From Mycteria americana (taxonomy: Eukaryota > Chordata > Aves > Ciconiiformes > Ciconiidae), in assembly GCF_035582795.1 (NCBI RefSeq), contig NC_134370.1:33777501-33841500 (forward strand): a stretch of 64,000 nt of DNA, in the 5' to 3' direction. The translations under genes and the position numbers were made by a program. Positions 27,601 through 39,500 of this stretch are shown here, one piece after another. The first letter of the stretch is position 1, and every line of letters begins with the position of its first letter. Under the pieces are notes generated by a model. The model had not been told where the DNA came from, searched no databases, and saw only the letters and a program-made list of their open reading frames with translations.

Positions 27601-30431
27601 CTTTTCTGCCTTCCCTTCTGCAAGCCAGTCAGCACCTGTTGGGCCATAAAAAACGCACCAGAAACACGGTACACCTGAAACCATCTGAAGCTTCTGCAGG
27701 GCTGTGGGCAAGGAGATCACATGCTCCATGGAAGGGCCATCAAGCTACTAATGCAACACTAGTTTTCTGGAGGAGATTGGTGTGCCCCTGGCTGGCTTGT
27801 ATTAAGGGCTAACAAGGGTTAACAGTGCTCTCTCCATCTCACCCCCTCCTCCTCACTGTGCATTTCTGTCAAAGACCTGCTCTCAGGCCAGCCACCGCTG
27901 GGATTAGGCTGCTCTAACAGTCTGGCTGACACTCTGTGCAGGAATATAGTCCTGCTGTCCGGAGGCAGCACACTCGAATGTGCTTTGCAGCCTCCAGAAG
28001 GAACTCTAGAACTGGAAAAGCAACAATCGGAACTTTGAAGATTTCAAAATTATGCAAGTTTAAAATAACCTTTGAAAACACCCAACCTAAGAAAATACCA
28101 AAACTCTCTGGTTTTGGCTTTTTTTTTTTTCTTTTCTTGAAAGACTGCAAGCATTTTAGTTACTATGTCTGTTCAGGAGCCATATGGAAAAATCAGTTCT
28201 GTCCTGTTAAATTGGTTGCGCAGTTTTGGTTTTCATCTGTCTACAGAGATCTGAAAAGTCTATGTTGTTTTATTTTATGCTTTTTCAGCACAGAAAGCGA
28301 GTGGTCTGGGGATCATCTGGCCAGGAACACAATAGGTAAGCAGAGTATTTTTTGTGTAACGTATTTCCAAGAGTCTGAGAGCATACTGTTTGTGTAATTG
28401 AGTGAAATCAGCCTTTAGGATGATGTTCTCTTTGGGATAAGCTGATTATAGGTTGGTTGGTCGCTTGGTTTGTTTGTTTTCCTGGACAAGAAAAGCTGAG
28501 CTGCCGTGGTATCAGTGTGGTTTGCAAGATCCTGTCATTTAAGCAGCAAAGAGACTTTCTTTTTTTTCTTAATCCTCTCCGAAGCACAGAGCAACTCAGA
28601 TTCCACTGTCAAAGGTAAACCAAAATATTTGGGGTTATATTTTGAATTTGTAAGCTATAGTTAGACTACAAGAATAACAAAGTGGCAAAGAAGTGACTCA
28701 GAGTCATAAGGAAAGCTCTGTTATAAGAACATTAAGAATGGAATTGATATAATACTCTTAACTATTCTTTCAGCTTGTTCAGATGGTTGTTTAATCTTGC
28801 ATTCAGCCAGGTGCTAAAAATATTACAAAGAGGAAGAGAATATCCTAACTTTCTTAGGACGTTAAGTAGGACATTCAGATGACCTGGTAGTGATAATTTC
28901 AATAATAATCTCACTGATACTAAAGATGAGCGTTACTTTGGGAATCACAGATGAAAACAAATTTTGTACATAAAAATCTACAGATGTATTCAATACTATG
29001 TTTAAATGTGCGTGTTTGAAATGGATTTATAAAGGAACTGGTCTGTTTATGAAGTCACTTTAATTGTAATGGACAGCAGGTCTGCTGAATTGTAGATATT
29101 TTGACTGCCTAAGATCTTCTGCACGTTTGCAGGCACCATGAAGAAAGGGCTGCTCTCAGAAACGAGTAAAAATGACAAAGGATGGATCCTTTGTCTTTTA
29201 TGTTCTCTTCTATCATTAGCCAATAATCAGATTTAACCAGGATCCTTATTCCTGGCTGCTTGTAAGATGCAATAAGCTACTTTTTCCTCAAAAAAGGGAT
29301 CTTGCTCACAGAGCTCCCTCTGCTTTCCAAATCCCTGAGCTACAGATGGCACCTGTATTAAAGGTCTATGCCCTTCTTTCTTCTCCCTTTTATGCCCTTT
29401 CCACTTTTGCACTTTCCTCTCTTTCTGAAACTGGATGTGGCAGACACAAAAAAGTTGTAAGGATAATCTATAACCTCACATAGTAGTATACTGTCAAAAT
29501 TTCTTGTCCTAACTGGAGTCTCCTGTGTAGCTCTGTGCAATGCACACAGCACAGTTTAAATAATGTCAGCATTTGCATAGATGATTTTTGGGACTGTTTG
29601 TGTACATTTCTTTCATAGATTCAAAGCTGATAATAAAGCCTCCTGGCATAAGGAAGGGGCATACATGATTTTTTAAAATCTCTTATCAGAGTGAATACAA
29701 TAGAACTGTTACAGTTCCAGTGAGCAGCAAATGCTGAGATGGGCTGGAAGTGATGCAGATGTGAAAGGGATGGGCAATACAAAAATCTCAGAATGATTTA
29801 TCCAGCTGCCCTACAGTAATAAAGCCTTCCTCCAAATGAGATACACAAAGAGCTTAAAATCTCCTAAGTATCGGTTATGGGATTCTTATCCAGGATGCTC
29901 CACTTTTCATCAAACAGTATCTTACACTGCTCTGAATAAGTTGTTCTGATCCTCTTCTTTACACATACCTACAGTCACGATGGATGAAATAAAAATTAAA
30001 TTATCTCTGACAGAACGGCAGAAGCAGTGTTTGGGATATAGTGACCTCCTGTGAGTTTGAAAGTGACAGTTCTATTACAAATAACCCAGCCTTGAAATTT
30101 ATCAAATGAACACTATAAACTAGGAAAAGTACTTTAAATGTAATTCTCCACTCATTTTGTCAGCAGTGAAAGTTTTTTTTATAACTGTCTTGCGATATCG
30201 CACTTGTGCTACATTGACTATAGTTTTCTATAATAAAAGACTTCATAGCAGCTTCTGCCATTAAATCTTTGCAGAGAGATCCTCTGAGAAATATTTCTCT
30301 GTGAACTTTAAGTAATTTCACAAAATGGAGACTGGCACTGTTTGAATGCCTGGCTTGCTCTGATAATGATAAATACCAAGAAAGGCACAGAAAGAGAAGG
30401 TCACTGATTGTTTTCTCCCCCAAGACAGCAG
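15693..30431. other. Non-coding stretch upstream of the NDNF-like gene
   Basis: I find no coding gene here. The subregion 16840-18010 and the patch 20500-20660 are free of obvious repeats. They are rich in TAATTA, ATTAAT and GATAA-like words, which resembles vertebrate conserved non-coding DNA, but this needs alignment to judge. A 33-bp perfect tandem duplication lies at 23330-23395. Opposing open frames at 24855-25365 are unrecognised. Two short exon-like segments flanked by splice consensus at 28289-28335 and 28585-28614 could be non-coding 5' exons of the downstream gene. Confidence 0.55.
23330..23395. repeat. Perfect tandem duplication, 33 bp x 2
   Basis: A 33-base unit beginning ATTCTGTCATAAAAATAAGG is repeated once exactly, at 23330-23362 and 23363-23395. 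The complete identity suggests a recent duplication. Confidence 0.92.
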
Positions 30432-30471
30432 TTTCCATTCACTTTTGTCATCTCACTTTGAAGTACTGAAG

Positions 30472-30659
30472 ATGTCCTGGTTCTGGTTTTATCTGCCTCT
30501 CCATCTTCTCCTGACGGCTTACTTGTGTCATTCCATAAAAGCACCCACCACCAGTTCCCAACAGAGCTTCAAGACCGATCTCTTCAATTTCTACCACTCC
30601 CTGATACTTGCTGATGGTAAGGAAACTACAGTTCACCTGCTGAAGGATATACCTAAAAG
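30472..30659 (+). CDS. NDNFL: NDNF-like, coding exon 1 (start, signal peptide)
   Basis: The ATG at 30472 begins MSWFWFYLPLHLLLTAYL, a classic signal peptide, so this start is preferred. The exon encodes 62 codons plus two bases and ends AAAG|GTAAGA, a strong donor. A TTTTCTCCCCC tract followed by GCAG at 30428-30431 offers an acceptor. The exon may therefore start at 30432 with about 40 bases of 5' UTR, as in NDNF, whose first exon is non-coding. Confidence 0.93.
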
Positions 30660-33600
30660 GTAAGAGCAAATCAGTCACTCCTATTCTCAGATACTTCCCT
30701 GATACTTGCTCAGATACTTTCCTATTCTCAGATACTTGCTTTCCTATATATAGGAAAGATACTACTTTCCTATTCTCAGATACTTGCACACTACCAGTAC
30801 AAGCCAAGAATTGCTATGCACCTGCAGAGCTCTATCAGTGTCCACTGAATTTCTGGAGAAATGCTCCATTGCTGTCAAGCTTAAGTGTCATTACATTGCC
30901 CAGAATCTGGAACGACCCTCTGAGATGAAGTTTAGATTCACGTATGCATTTCAGGCAGCTTTCTGTGGTGTTTGTCAGAGCAGCAACACAGCTGATACAG
31001 AACGAGTGGGCTCCAACAGCAAACAGTCATGTCACATAAACAGCCTGGCTCCAGAACTGCAGAGACACATCAGCCATCCTACATTCACTGTAAAATACAA
31101 GAATTTTACCTAGCAAATTAACTATCTCAAAAATCAATAGAATATCTGCACAGACTTCTTATCTTATCAGAAAAGCTCCTGCCAGTGTCCTGCATGCTGG
31201 AAGTGTTTTTGTTGAATGGTACTAAAGCTTGCTAAGATCAAAAGTGCTTCGCATGCAGAAATTCCACAGATTTTTCACTTCCCCAAAATATCTGCAAAGT
31301 TTTCTGCCATATCTAGATATATAGGTGATCTAGATATTACAACTGGCACTGCGTCTTGGGTAGCAGAGACTGATCTGCTTGTTTGGGACGAGATGCACTT
31401 CAAGTGGTTTAATGGGACTCCACTTTGGACAGTGAGCAACACATACAGATTTTGACATACACCCACACAGCGTGGTCACGGAGCAGAGTGAGCCAGATGG
31501 TTCAGTCTTGATATGCATTGCACAGAAAGAAACTGCAACATGGTACATGTTCTATAATGTGACAATGCTCACAAGAGCAAAACTAGGAACTCTCCTTGTT
31601 AAAGGCAAAGAGGTATTGAAATCTCAGAGAAAAGTGAATTTTGCTATGCTCTTGTGGCATAACATTAAGATTGCAATTAGGAAGCAAAACCCCCTTCAGT
31701 TTGATCAGGTGAGGACCTTATGAAGCCCAGAGTCATCCAAACAGGAAACCAAGGGATGACAATTTTGGCTTAAAGTAAAAGACTCAAGAATGTGGAGCTG
31801 TTGCCAGTGAAGCTTGACTCTGGCTCTGTAGCCCTATCCTGAACGTAAGCCAGACCTCTAGGCTGACATGATCTATCCATAATGACTAGGCTTGTCTCAC
31901 CAATGAGCAAAAAATCCTCGAATTGCCTTCACTTAACTGCAGAGTGACTGACCCGAGTCCAAACATTTCTGTGGCTGTATACAGTCCATATATAACAAAA
32001 CAACAGAAATAAACAGAAGACCAAAGGAGTGAGACAAGAGGCTAGGCTTTACCGTAAATAAGCAGGAATCAAAACCTGACTGAGTAGACTGACGCTGCTT
32101 TGTACTGCTCACGCACAGCACCCTCTGTCACAAAGGCAAGTAAGTCAGAACTTGCCTGGATGAAACTGCCATTGACATCTGATAATCTTCAGGATTGGCT
32201 AAAACTATTCTGTTGTATCCACTTCATCTGACACCCAGGAAGACCTAGATATGCAAGCACGTATGAGAGAATATACGCTCTAAGAGCTTGCACTGAACTC
32301 CAGTCAGGAAATCCTGGGAAAAAGCATACCAAATTTCTCAGAGTTAGCCAACGGGTGGTTATCTGGAAGGCAGTCAGTTTATCACATCCATCATCCAAAA
32401 TAACCACGTAAGTACTGAGATACAATATTCACCTGAAGTATGTTAAAATTCAGTGGGAAAAATATTGCCTATGGTAAGTGGATAAAACTTCCAGCAAATA
32501 TTTGTGTATTAGAAAAAAAACAGAGTATGTATTCTTCCCACAGGTGAAGATTTCAGACATTCACCATCCCCTTGTGTCGATGTACCTTAAAGGGGAGTGG
32601 TTATTTCTACCCACAGTAGAGTGACCCACATCAGAATGGCTGATTACAAGGAGTCTCAGGCAGACTTGCATTTCCTAACACTTTCCCTCTGTTTTTAATC
32701 CACACTTACAGGTACTACTTTGTTTTGGAGGAGGGCAGAGCCCTTGCACCTTTCACAATAATAGTGACCCCCTGTGATGTTCCCATTGAATGGAGCATAC
32801 TTGTGCACAAGGCTGCAGCAAATTTCCTTGGAAAAGCAGCACGAGGTAAGACCCTTGGTAAGATCCAGGGAAAGCGTAAGTTATTCATAAGAAGTTGTGT
32901 TACAGGAAATTTCCCACAAGCTTAAACATCCCATGCTTCCCTCTCCTGTAAACTGCCATGGGCTGAAGAGGACATCTCCATGGGTGAAATGTGGGAGCCC
33001 ATGGGATTTTGCCATCAACTCAAGTAAATTAAGGATTACATCTGAAACAGTCAAAATCACAGGGTAATATTTGAGAACAACACTGGGTGTTTGGGGCTCC
33101 ACAAACACGGATCACTTTCATAAGCTGTTTGTACTGGCCCAAACTTCCCTCTGCTGTCTCAGCTCTTTTTCTGTGGCTTAAGCCACTTGAACCAGTCATT
33201 TTTCTCCCCACAGTGATGTGCAGAAGATTTAGCCGTTTATTTTTCTAGGAATACCATCTACCATGGCAGTGGGCATTATGCTGCCTTTAGCCCAAGAGGA
33301 AATTCCATTCTCCTTCATGATTTTTTTAATTAATTTTTCAAATTGAAATCTGAAAGCTGCCATTAACAAGTTCTTACCTCTCAGGCAGGTACACCTGACT
33401 AAGGAGTTCAAATAACATTTCTTTGAAGTAATAAATTTTTCCTCTTCATAGGAGACAGTCAGTGGCACAAAACTAAACCAAAGAAAGTTCCTTTCATAGA
33501 AAGTAGGAGTCTCCTTGAAGAAAAGTACCCAAAGAGACAGCCACTGGAAGAAGAAAATTGTAGGGACATCAGGCACGATACAAGTCAAGCTTTTGCAAGT

Positions 33601-35186
33601 TGTGGTTTTATAATTATATTATTGTTGAAAACATAATTCTACAACTGCGCTGCTAAATAAAAGCTACTCAAATTTTATTTTAATAAAGTGCCAGTAGCAA
33701 AAAGTATTTTGAGTTGTAATTATTGTTTTCAGGAAGAAAATAGGATGTCCTCTGACATAAGAACAATAAAACCTATGCAATGTGCTGTATTTCATGTCTG
33801 TTAAAACAAAAGTTACAAGTCTGCTCTTTGCCTGCAGGTGATCGTGATACACAAGAGTTCTCAAAATCTCAGAAGGCTCCAAGCATGGTGTCCACCATTT
33901 TTAACTATAAGGGAAATTCTGTAGAGACTTACATGGGTATGTCTTCTCATTCTGCCCTTTACATGCTAGAGTTCTTATCCACTGAGCGAGACACACACAT
34001 TACCGTGTACTTAACAACTGACGCATCTGGGCACCTCTATCCAGAACTTCCAATGGATCCACGCATAGATGTTATTGGCATTGGGCATACAACAGTGACT
34101 CTGACCTGGAAACACAGTCCCTCTGTCTTGCAACATAGAGAAAACATCCAGTACTGTCTTCTAGTTAATGAAAAGCACAACTATAAGAGCTTATGTGCTG
34201 CTGAGACAGCAATCAGATCCTCTGGAATGAAACTGCCACCTACATTATCTCTGTCTCTCTCTCCGTACCTTCTTGAACCACAGCAGGTGATGATATTGTC
34301 CAACAGTGAATTGAGCATAATCAACAAAGCAAGTAGTGGGGAAGTCAGGCAGATATGCATGGGTACCAAGAACACTTACACAGTGCCCAATCTCAGTCCC
34401 AGCACTCAGTATTACTTTGATGTTTTTGTTGTCAATCTCCTCACAAATGCCAGCGCTGCTTACACCGGGACGTTTGCAAGAACCCTGGAAGAACCTGAAC
34501 CTAAGGTGATGGAGCTGAAAGATGGGAAAGTGATTCAGGTTGTTCTGGATGGGAAAAAACAGAAATTCTACAGTCTGCAGTACCAGGCGAGGCACAGGAA
34601 AATACAATTCATCTTTCAGTTGTGTCGTGGCCAAGTACGGGTTCACATAACAAAGAATGGTAAAACAGTGGCATTGGAGAACATCTCAGGGCTGAGGTAT
34701 TTCTCACTGAAGGGAAAGCTGCTGGACACATATTTGGTGCAGCTGAGGTCCCCAGAGGAGTCTAACTCTTCTGTGAAAGTACAGGTGTCCCCTCATTTCC
34801 ACAAGCCCTTATTCCCACTTCTTCCAGAAAGCTTAAAAATCAAGTCCTTCAGTAAACTGAGGACCTGCAACTCTGTCACCATTGCCTGGCTAGGAACACA
34901 AGAGGAGAGCAAGTACTGCGTGTACAAGAAAAGGATTGAAGAGGATCAGGTCTGGATGGAACTGCGGAGCGTGGACAGGTGCTCTGGACCTGAATCTCGG
35001 CACAAGTCAGAGAAAGTGCTGTGCAAGTATTTCTATGATATAAATCTCCAGCGAGCCGTCACCACAGAGACCATCAAAGGGCTGGATGCAGGGACGCTTT
35101 ACTTGTTTGATGTTTATCTCTTTGGGCCATCTGGCATCCCTGTCAGATATCACAGCAAAGTTGTGAAGACCAGAAAAAAATGTTGA
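30472..35186 (+). CDS. NDNFL: NDNF-like secreted protein with two FN3 domains (complete gene, 3 coding exons)
   Basis: Joining 30472-30659, 32712-32845 and 33838-35186 gives one open frame of 556 residues, close to the usual NDNF length (about 570). The order is a hydrophobic signal peptide (about 1-23), an N-terminal domain with KRYYFVLEE (62-70) and VTPCD (81-85), the NDNF-family FN3 region (about 175-330, with TTVTLTW and YYFDVFVVN), a linker domain starting at MELKDGK (332-338), and a C-terminal FN3 region (RTCNSVTIAWLGTQ at 449-462, ending KVVKTRKKC). N-glycosylation sequons lie at N311, N389 and N417. Family members are secreted glycoproteins implicated in neuron survival and migration and in endothelial or FGF-related signalling. 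Divergence from NDNF, which is highly conserved across amniotes, points to the paralogue. The domain structure is seen; the paralogue name is inferred. Confidence 0.93.
30660..32711 (+). other. NDNF-like intron 1 (phase 2)
   Basis: The intron runs from GTAAGA to TTACAG. Joining its flanks rebuilds the codon AG|G (Arg) inside the family motif PKRYYF. It contains three copies of an 18-bp direct repeat next to the donor (30679-30785) and a run of unrecognised same-strand open frames (30784-31723). Confidence 0.9.
30679..30785. repeat. Direct repeat cluster next to a splice donor (18-bp unit x 3)
   Basis: TCCTATTCTCAGATACTT occurs exactly at 30679-30696, 30720-30737 and 30768-30785, with partial GATACTT copies between. 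A perfect 18-bp palindrome (TTTCCTATATATAGGAAA, 30740-30757) lies inside. The cluster begins 20 bases after the exon 1 donor. Confidence 0.9.
32712..32845 (+). CDS. NDNFL: NDNF-like, coding exon 2
   Basis: The exon is flanked by CTTACAG and GAG|GTAAGA and has phases 2 and 1. It encodes YYFVLEEGRALAPFTIIVTP followed by CDVPIEW. This corresponds to the NDNF segment in which the RYFFVVEE and VTPCD-x-P-x-EW motifs are conserved. The end of the exon (LGKAAR) is short compared with the acidic linker of NDNF. Confidence 0.93.
33838..35186 (+). CDS. NDNFL: NDNF-like, coding exon 3 (both FN3 regions, stop)
   Basis: The acceptor CTGCAG at 33832-33837 restores the split Gly codon and opens a 1,349-base terminal exon ending at TGA (35184-35186). 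It carries both FN3 regions, all three sequons and the C-terminal cysteine pattern. A single large last exon is the arrangement known for NDNF. An open frame extends upstream to 33780, but that part is intron read-through. Confidence 0.96.
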
Positions 35187-35453
35187 AGGTTTTTAAAGAA
35201 ACATTTTGAAGTGAGTGAATGAAGACTATTATAAAAATCTATGCCAATCCATGCCATAGCCCATGCAGTTTAAAATATGCTGACTCACAAAAAATTTAAA
35301 GCCTTGAGATTCTATGGAGGAAACATCTTAGTTTTCTAGATTATTACGCTTAGTTTTGCATCTTCTCTCCTGTATAAGGTTTTTTCCCCTCAGCTGTCTC
35401 ATTCAGACATCAAAAACAGACCTGTGAAACAAATCCATGCACGTGGAAATAAA
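35187..35453 (+). other. NDNF-like 3' UTR with candidate poly-A signal
   Basis: The first canonical AATAAA after the stop codon is at 35448-35453. A second AATAAA lies near 35691. Which one is used cannot be told from sequence alone. Confidence 0.5.
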
Positions 35454-36483
35454 ATACCCACAATGGCACCCATGAGAAATAGACTGGTTACCTAAAATGC
35501 TTCTGAAATCCAATACAAAGTGATGGGAAATGCCTCTGAAGAAGCACACGTCATAATTTTAAAGTCCCAGAGAGTTTTCAACTTTGTCTAACTCCATCAG
35601 CTAACAAGGAGTTGAGAGACCCCACAAATCAAGCTGCTCTTGAGAAACTGGAATTCCCCACTGCTTGAACAGGGATGGAGACAAAAAGACAATAAAAAAA
35701 GCAGTGGAACTGGTGTAAAGCTCCACACCTTGACCAAAGCAGGCTGAAATACATCTTCCCCTATTACCTGCATGTTTCCTTGGCTTTCATTTCTATAGAG
35801 AAACTGTGCTTGGTTAGAAACAGACAAAATTCAGGCCAGGAACAGGCTCTGGATCCAGCTTTTCTGGGGAAGGTACAAATATACTGCTGCCCATTGAGGA
35901 AAGCAGCAAGTAAGGAATCTTGCCATGGAAAGGAGGTGTTTATCTATAGTCTCTGATATCAAGCCCATGTCTATCACCACCATGTGAATCCTGAGTGTAA
36001 TATACTCACTCTTTACATCCTTAATCCAGCCTATATCAATGAATGCGTTGCTTTAGGAAAAATTAAACGTGGTTTTCCTATTAAATATCATGGAGGGAAA
36101 ATATTCGTAGTAAAAATCCTGAAAAACACTTTTTTTGTTGTCTTGTTTCCCTGTTTACCTTCCTTAAATGACAAGAGACATAGTATAAAAAAATTTGGAA
36201 AAAAATTAGAAGTCTTCATAAAAAAACCCTTACACTCAATTTCAATTATCAGCAGAAAACATTTTGCACATAGGCTCTTGGCAGGTCTGGAATTTACATA
36301 TAAAGAGATACAATAGATTCACTGACCCAGAGGTTGCCAGAGAAATCTTGCCTGCTGTAATTCTTTTTCCTCTACAATTACACTAAGCAAAGATATAAAT
36401 TATTAATTCCACTATTGTATACTTCAGAAGTTTGCTTGCAATTCAGGGTCATCAAGGTTCTCGTTTACTCTGAATAACTGTTA

Positions 36484-36552
36484 CCTCCAAGCATGCTTGG
36501 AGGCACTTGGCGAGGACTGAATCAGTCCTCTGTGCATACACAGAGGACTGAT
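36484..36552. repeat. Adjacent perfect palindrome and 14-bp hairpin
   Basis: A 20-bp perfect palindrome (36484-36503, core CCAAGCATGCTTGG) is followed by ATCAGTCCTCTGTG (36521-36534), a CATA loop, and the exact reverse complement (36539-36552). The word GAGGACTGA at 36512-36520 also pairs with 36522-36530, so two mutually exclusive hairpins share one arm. Confidence 0.9.
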
Positions 36553-39500
36553 GCATTTCCTGCTCCAAAGACTTTATAGCATTGTGCACCCTGTACGGCG
36601 CACGCTATACATTAGCAGACTCATTAGTCCCAGAAGAAGGTTTCTGGCCTTCGCATGGGATCAGCTGCAATATCTGGGCTTTGGCTAGGCTTTACATTCC
36701 TGCAGGCGCTATTCTGGATTGAGCAGTGCCACGGCAGGAGCCGTGTGCTCTGCGACCTCCTCCCCACACTCTGCAGGCTTTTTGGCTAATTACAGGGGCT
36801 GGCAGCTGCACTGCCTTCTTTCCAAGGCAAGCCTTCTCTTCATTTTGCTCCTGCCAAAAATAGTCTGTGAGCTCAAAGAGCAACAGAGGTCATCTCCACT
36901 TGGAAATCTTAATGTTTCCTTCTCCTCAATTTCAGGCATTTATATTCTGGATGAACTTCACTTAGGTGCCCTACAAATGACTGTAATAAAAACCATAATA
37001 ATAATAATAGAGGAGGAACAGGAAGATCTGTTTAATTGCAGATACAATATATTCTTAATCCACTGCCCTCAGCCTGTCAGAGCATTAACCCTTGCTTTTG
37101 CCCTCTATATACAAATGCCACAAAAATATCACTTGGAAGAGGAAGATACATTGGCACCTTGCCGGATACCAGTGCCTCTGCTGAAGAGTATCTTTCACAA
37201 CAGAACTGACTTTAGACTTCTCAGCAAAACTTTGGTTTAGGGCTGTAGCCAAGAGGTCTGAGGAAGGGATAGAAGGACAGTCTGGGAGAGGGCAGAAAGA
37301 GAGCTGAGCAGTCAGAGGGGGTACATAAGCAAAGGCTTGGTGTAGCACTGAGTTGACTGACAATCAGAATCTGGAAGGAAAGAAGTTCAGGTTTCCAGGT
37401 CAGCAGATATTTCAGGGGGACTTTGAGAAGAGCCAAGAGATTTTCCTCCCATCTTCACCAGCTCTTCTTTACTCCACCTCTCCCTGGCCATTGCCACATG
37501 CAGAGGACTGGCTGAGGCAGAGACCAGTGAGGAACTCTGAAGACCACAACTTAGTGCTCCTGCAGCCCAGGCTGTGACACAAGCAGAGCAGTGACTACTG
37601 CTGCTGCTGGGAGGGATGCTAGTCCCTCGCTCACAGGAGGAGCTGCCACCCACACATACCAGTCCCTCCATCAGCAGAGGCCCCTGCACACAGGAGGGAG
37701 AGCTTGGCTATAGAGAGGAACATGCTGTTCTGTCAAAACCCATTGCCTCTAATCTAAGCAGAGCAGGCAACGTGCCCTCCAGGTAGCAGCCCACTTTGCT
37801 TATGCATGCAGCCAGCCATGGTCTGTAATACAGACCCCAGGAGCAAGCAGGAAATATTCCTCTCCATTGATCTTTCCACTGTGATTCTGCCTGTGTGCAC
37901 CAGACTGCAAACTTGTTTTCAATTCACTCATGCCCACACCATAAGGTAGCCTTTCGGGTGCACTGGTTTTTAAGTTGGGTGTCACTTTGCTGACTGCTGT
38001 CTTGGGAGTGAAGTTTCAGAGGTTTATCCACAACAAAACCAAAGGTGCTGTGTTATACCATTGGTGCTCTTCCTACCCCTACCAACTGCTCATGTGCACA
38101 GCTCCCTGTCTTCAACACTCAAAAGCCCTTCTCTTTCAAAGCTGTTTGGCATCTTTCCATCTTCTCTCCCTCCCATTTGACTAGTGCTTGCCTACTGCAG
38201 TCTGACCATAAACACTTCCCAAGCCACATTTACCTCCTTTCTTTTCTTCATGCTTTCTGCAGTCTTTCTTGCTGAATTTCTAGGGAAGCTCAGTTGCTTC
38301 AGTCCAGCCTGTCCTAAGCTGTCATTAGGTCTTCCCATCTGCTGCCTATGCCCACTGAATCTGAGTCACATAGGAAGTGCAGACAGAGATCTTCATGGAG
38401 AACATTTCAAGAGCAATGTTTTGCTTTTGTGGATCATTTAAAGTCCTCAGCATAGTTACCAGGCCAAAGTATTTTTCCTAGTGTTCAGTGGTGGGTCCCA
38501 GCTTTTGTGCACTTCCAGCTATCATGTTGCAAGTCCTGTCACAGCTGAGATCAAAGCCTGGGGCCATGCATCTCTTCCCAGCATTTTTACAGAATTGTTC
38601 CCATTGCTAAGCCACCCCTCTACATGGGAAGTGGGGGTCAGGGGTACCAAAAACAGAGAGGGCAAGTAATAAGAGAAAACAGGTTTCATATCCACATCCC
38701 CTTCCCCTGTGGGCTCAGTCTCACAAATCACCACTTGCATTCTGGAAATGAGGTGCAGGTATCCAAAACAGTGAAATAATAAAGCACAGGCTTCTAAGTT
38801 TGCCATTGTGTGCCCATAAGCCGCAAACCAGTACAGCAAGGGGCTCTTCAGCATCACTTTCCAGTATTTCATACAACTGGTGTTGCTGGAAACTTTGAAA
38901 CATAACTTAAGATAGTAATAATTGCTCGTTTAAGTTATACACTTTGAAAGATACTACTACCTAAAACCAGTGTAGAGGTTTCTGACACTGGGTTCAAGGA
39001 CTGATGACATTTATGAGTTAATATTTAACTGACATTGAGAATCACCTATTTTGTCATTCCTTTTTCCTCTTGTATTTAACAGCCCATTTATTCATTCCTT
39101 GTTACTTTGAGTTTCTTAACAAATGTAAATACCCTTCAAAGTGGATCCAGTAGTCTTTTAGAAATTGTTCCCTATCTGCCCACAAATACATTCAGAGATG
39201 CATTCACAGCTTTGAGCAATTTTTTTTTTTATTTCATCTTTGTGTATTTTTTCTGGCTAATGCCTTCCCACTCAGAAGACTTGCTTCTAGCTTAAGCAAC
39301 ATGTTAAAAATAGTCTTGCTGTTTTGGCCCCAGGTGCTGGACTGAAATCCTGCTCACTAATTGCTTTCAAAGACACAGAGCTGATGTGTTTGTTTACATG
39401 TATACACATCACCCCCATTTTGGGTTTCATTACTATTAGTTGTTGGGTTTTGGTGGGTGGAGTTTATGAACCACGGACAGTGCAGTTAAACAACCTGGCC

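Noticed and set aside
33780-33837. Upstream extension of the large NDNF-like exon frame with an ATG at 33780
   Set aside because: A strong acceptor at 33837 and the matching phase of exon 2 show this is intron sequence. The true start is in exon 1, with a signal peptide.
36719-37240. 173-codon plus-strand frame
   Set aside because: It has no ATG at the start, no recognisable domain, and a low-complexity isoleucine/glutamate stretch from an ATA/GAG repeat. Not supportable as a gene.
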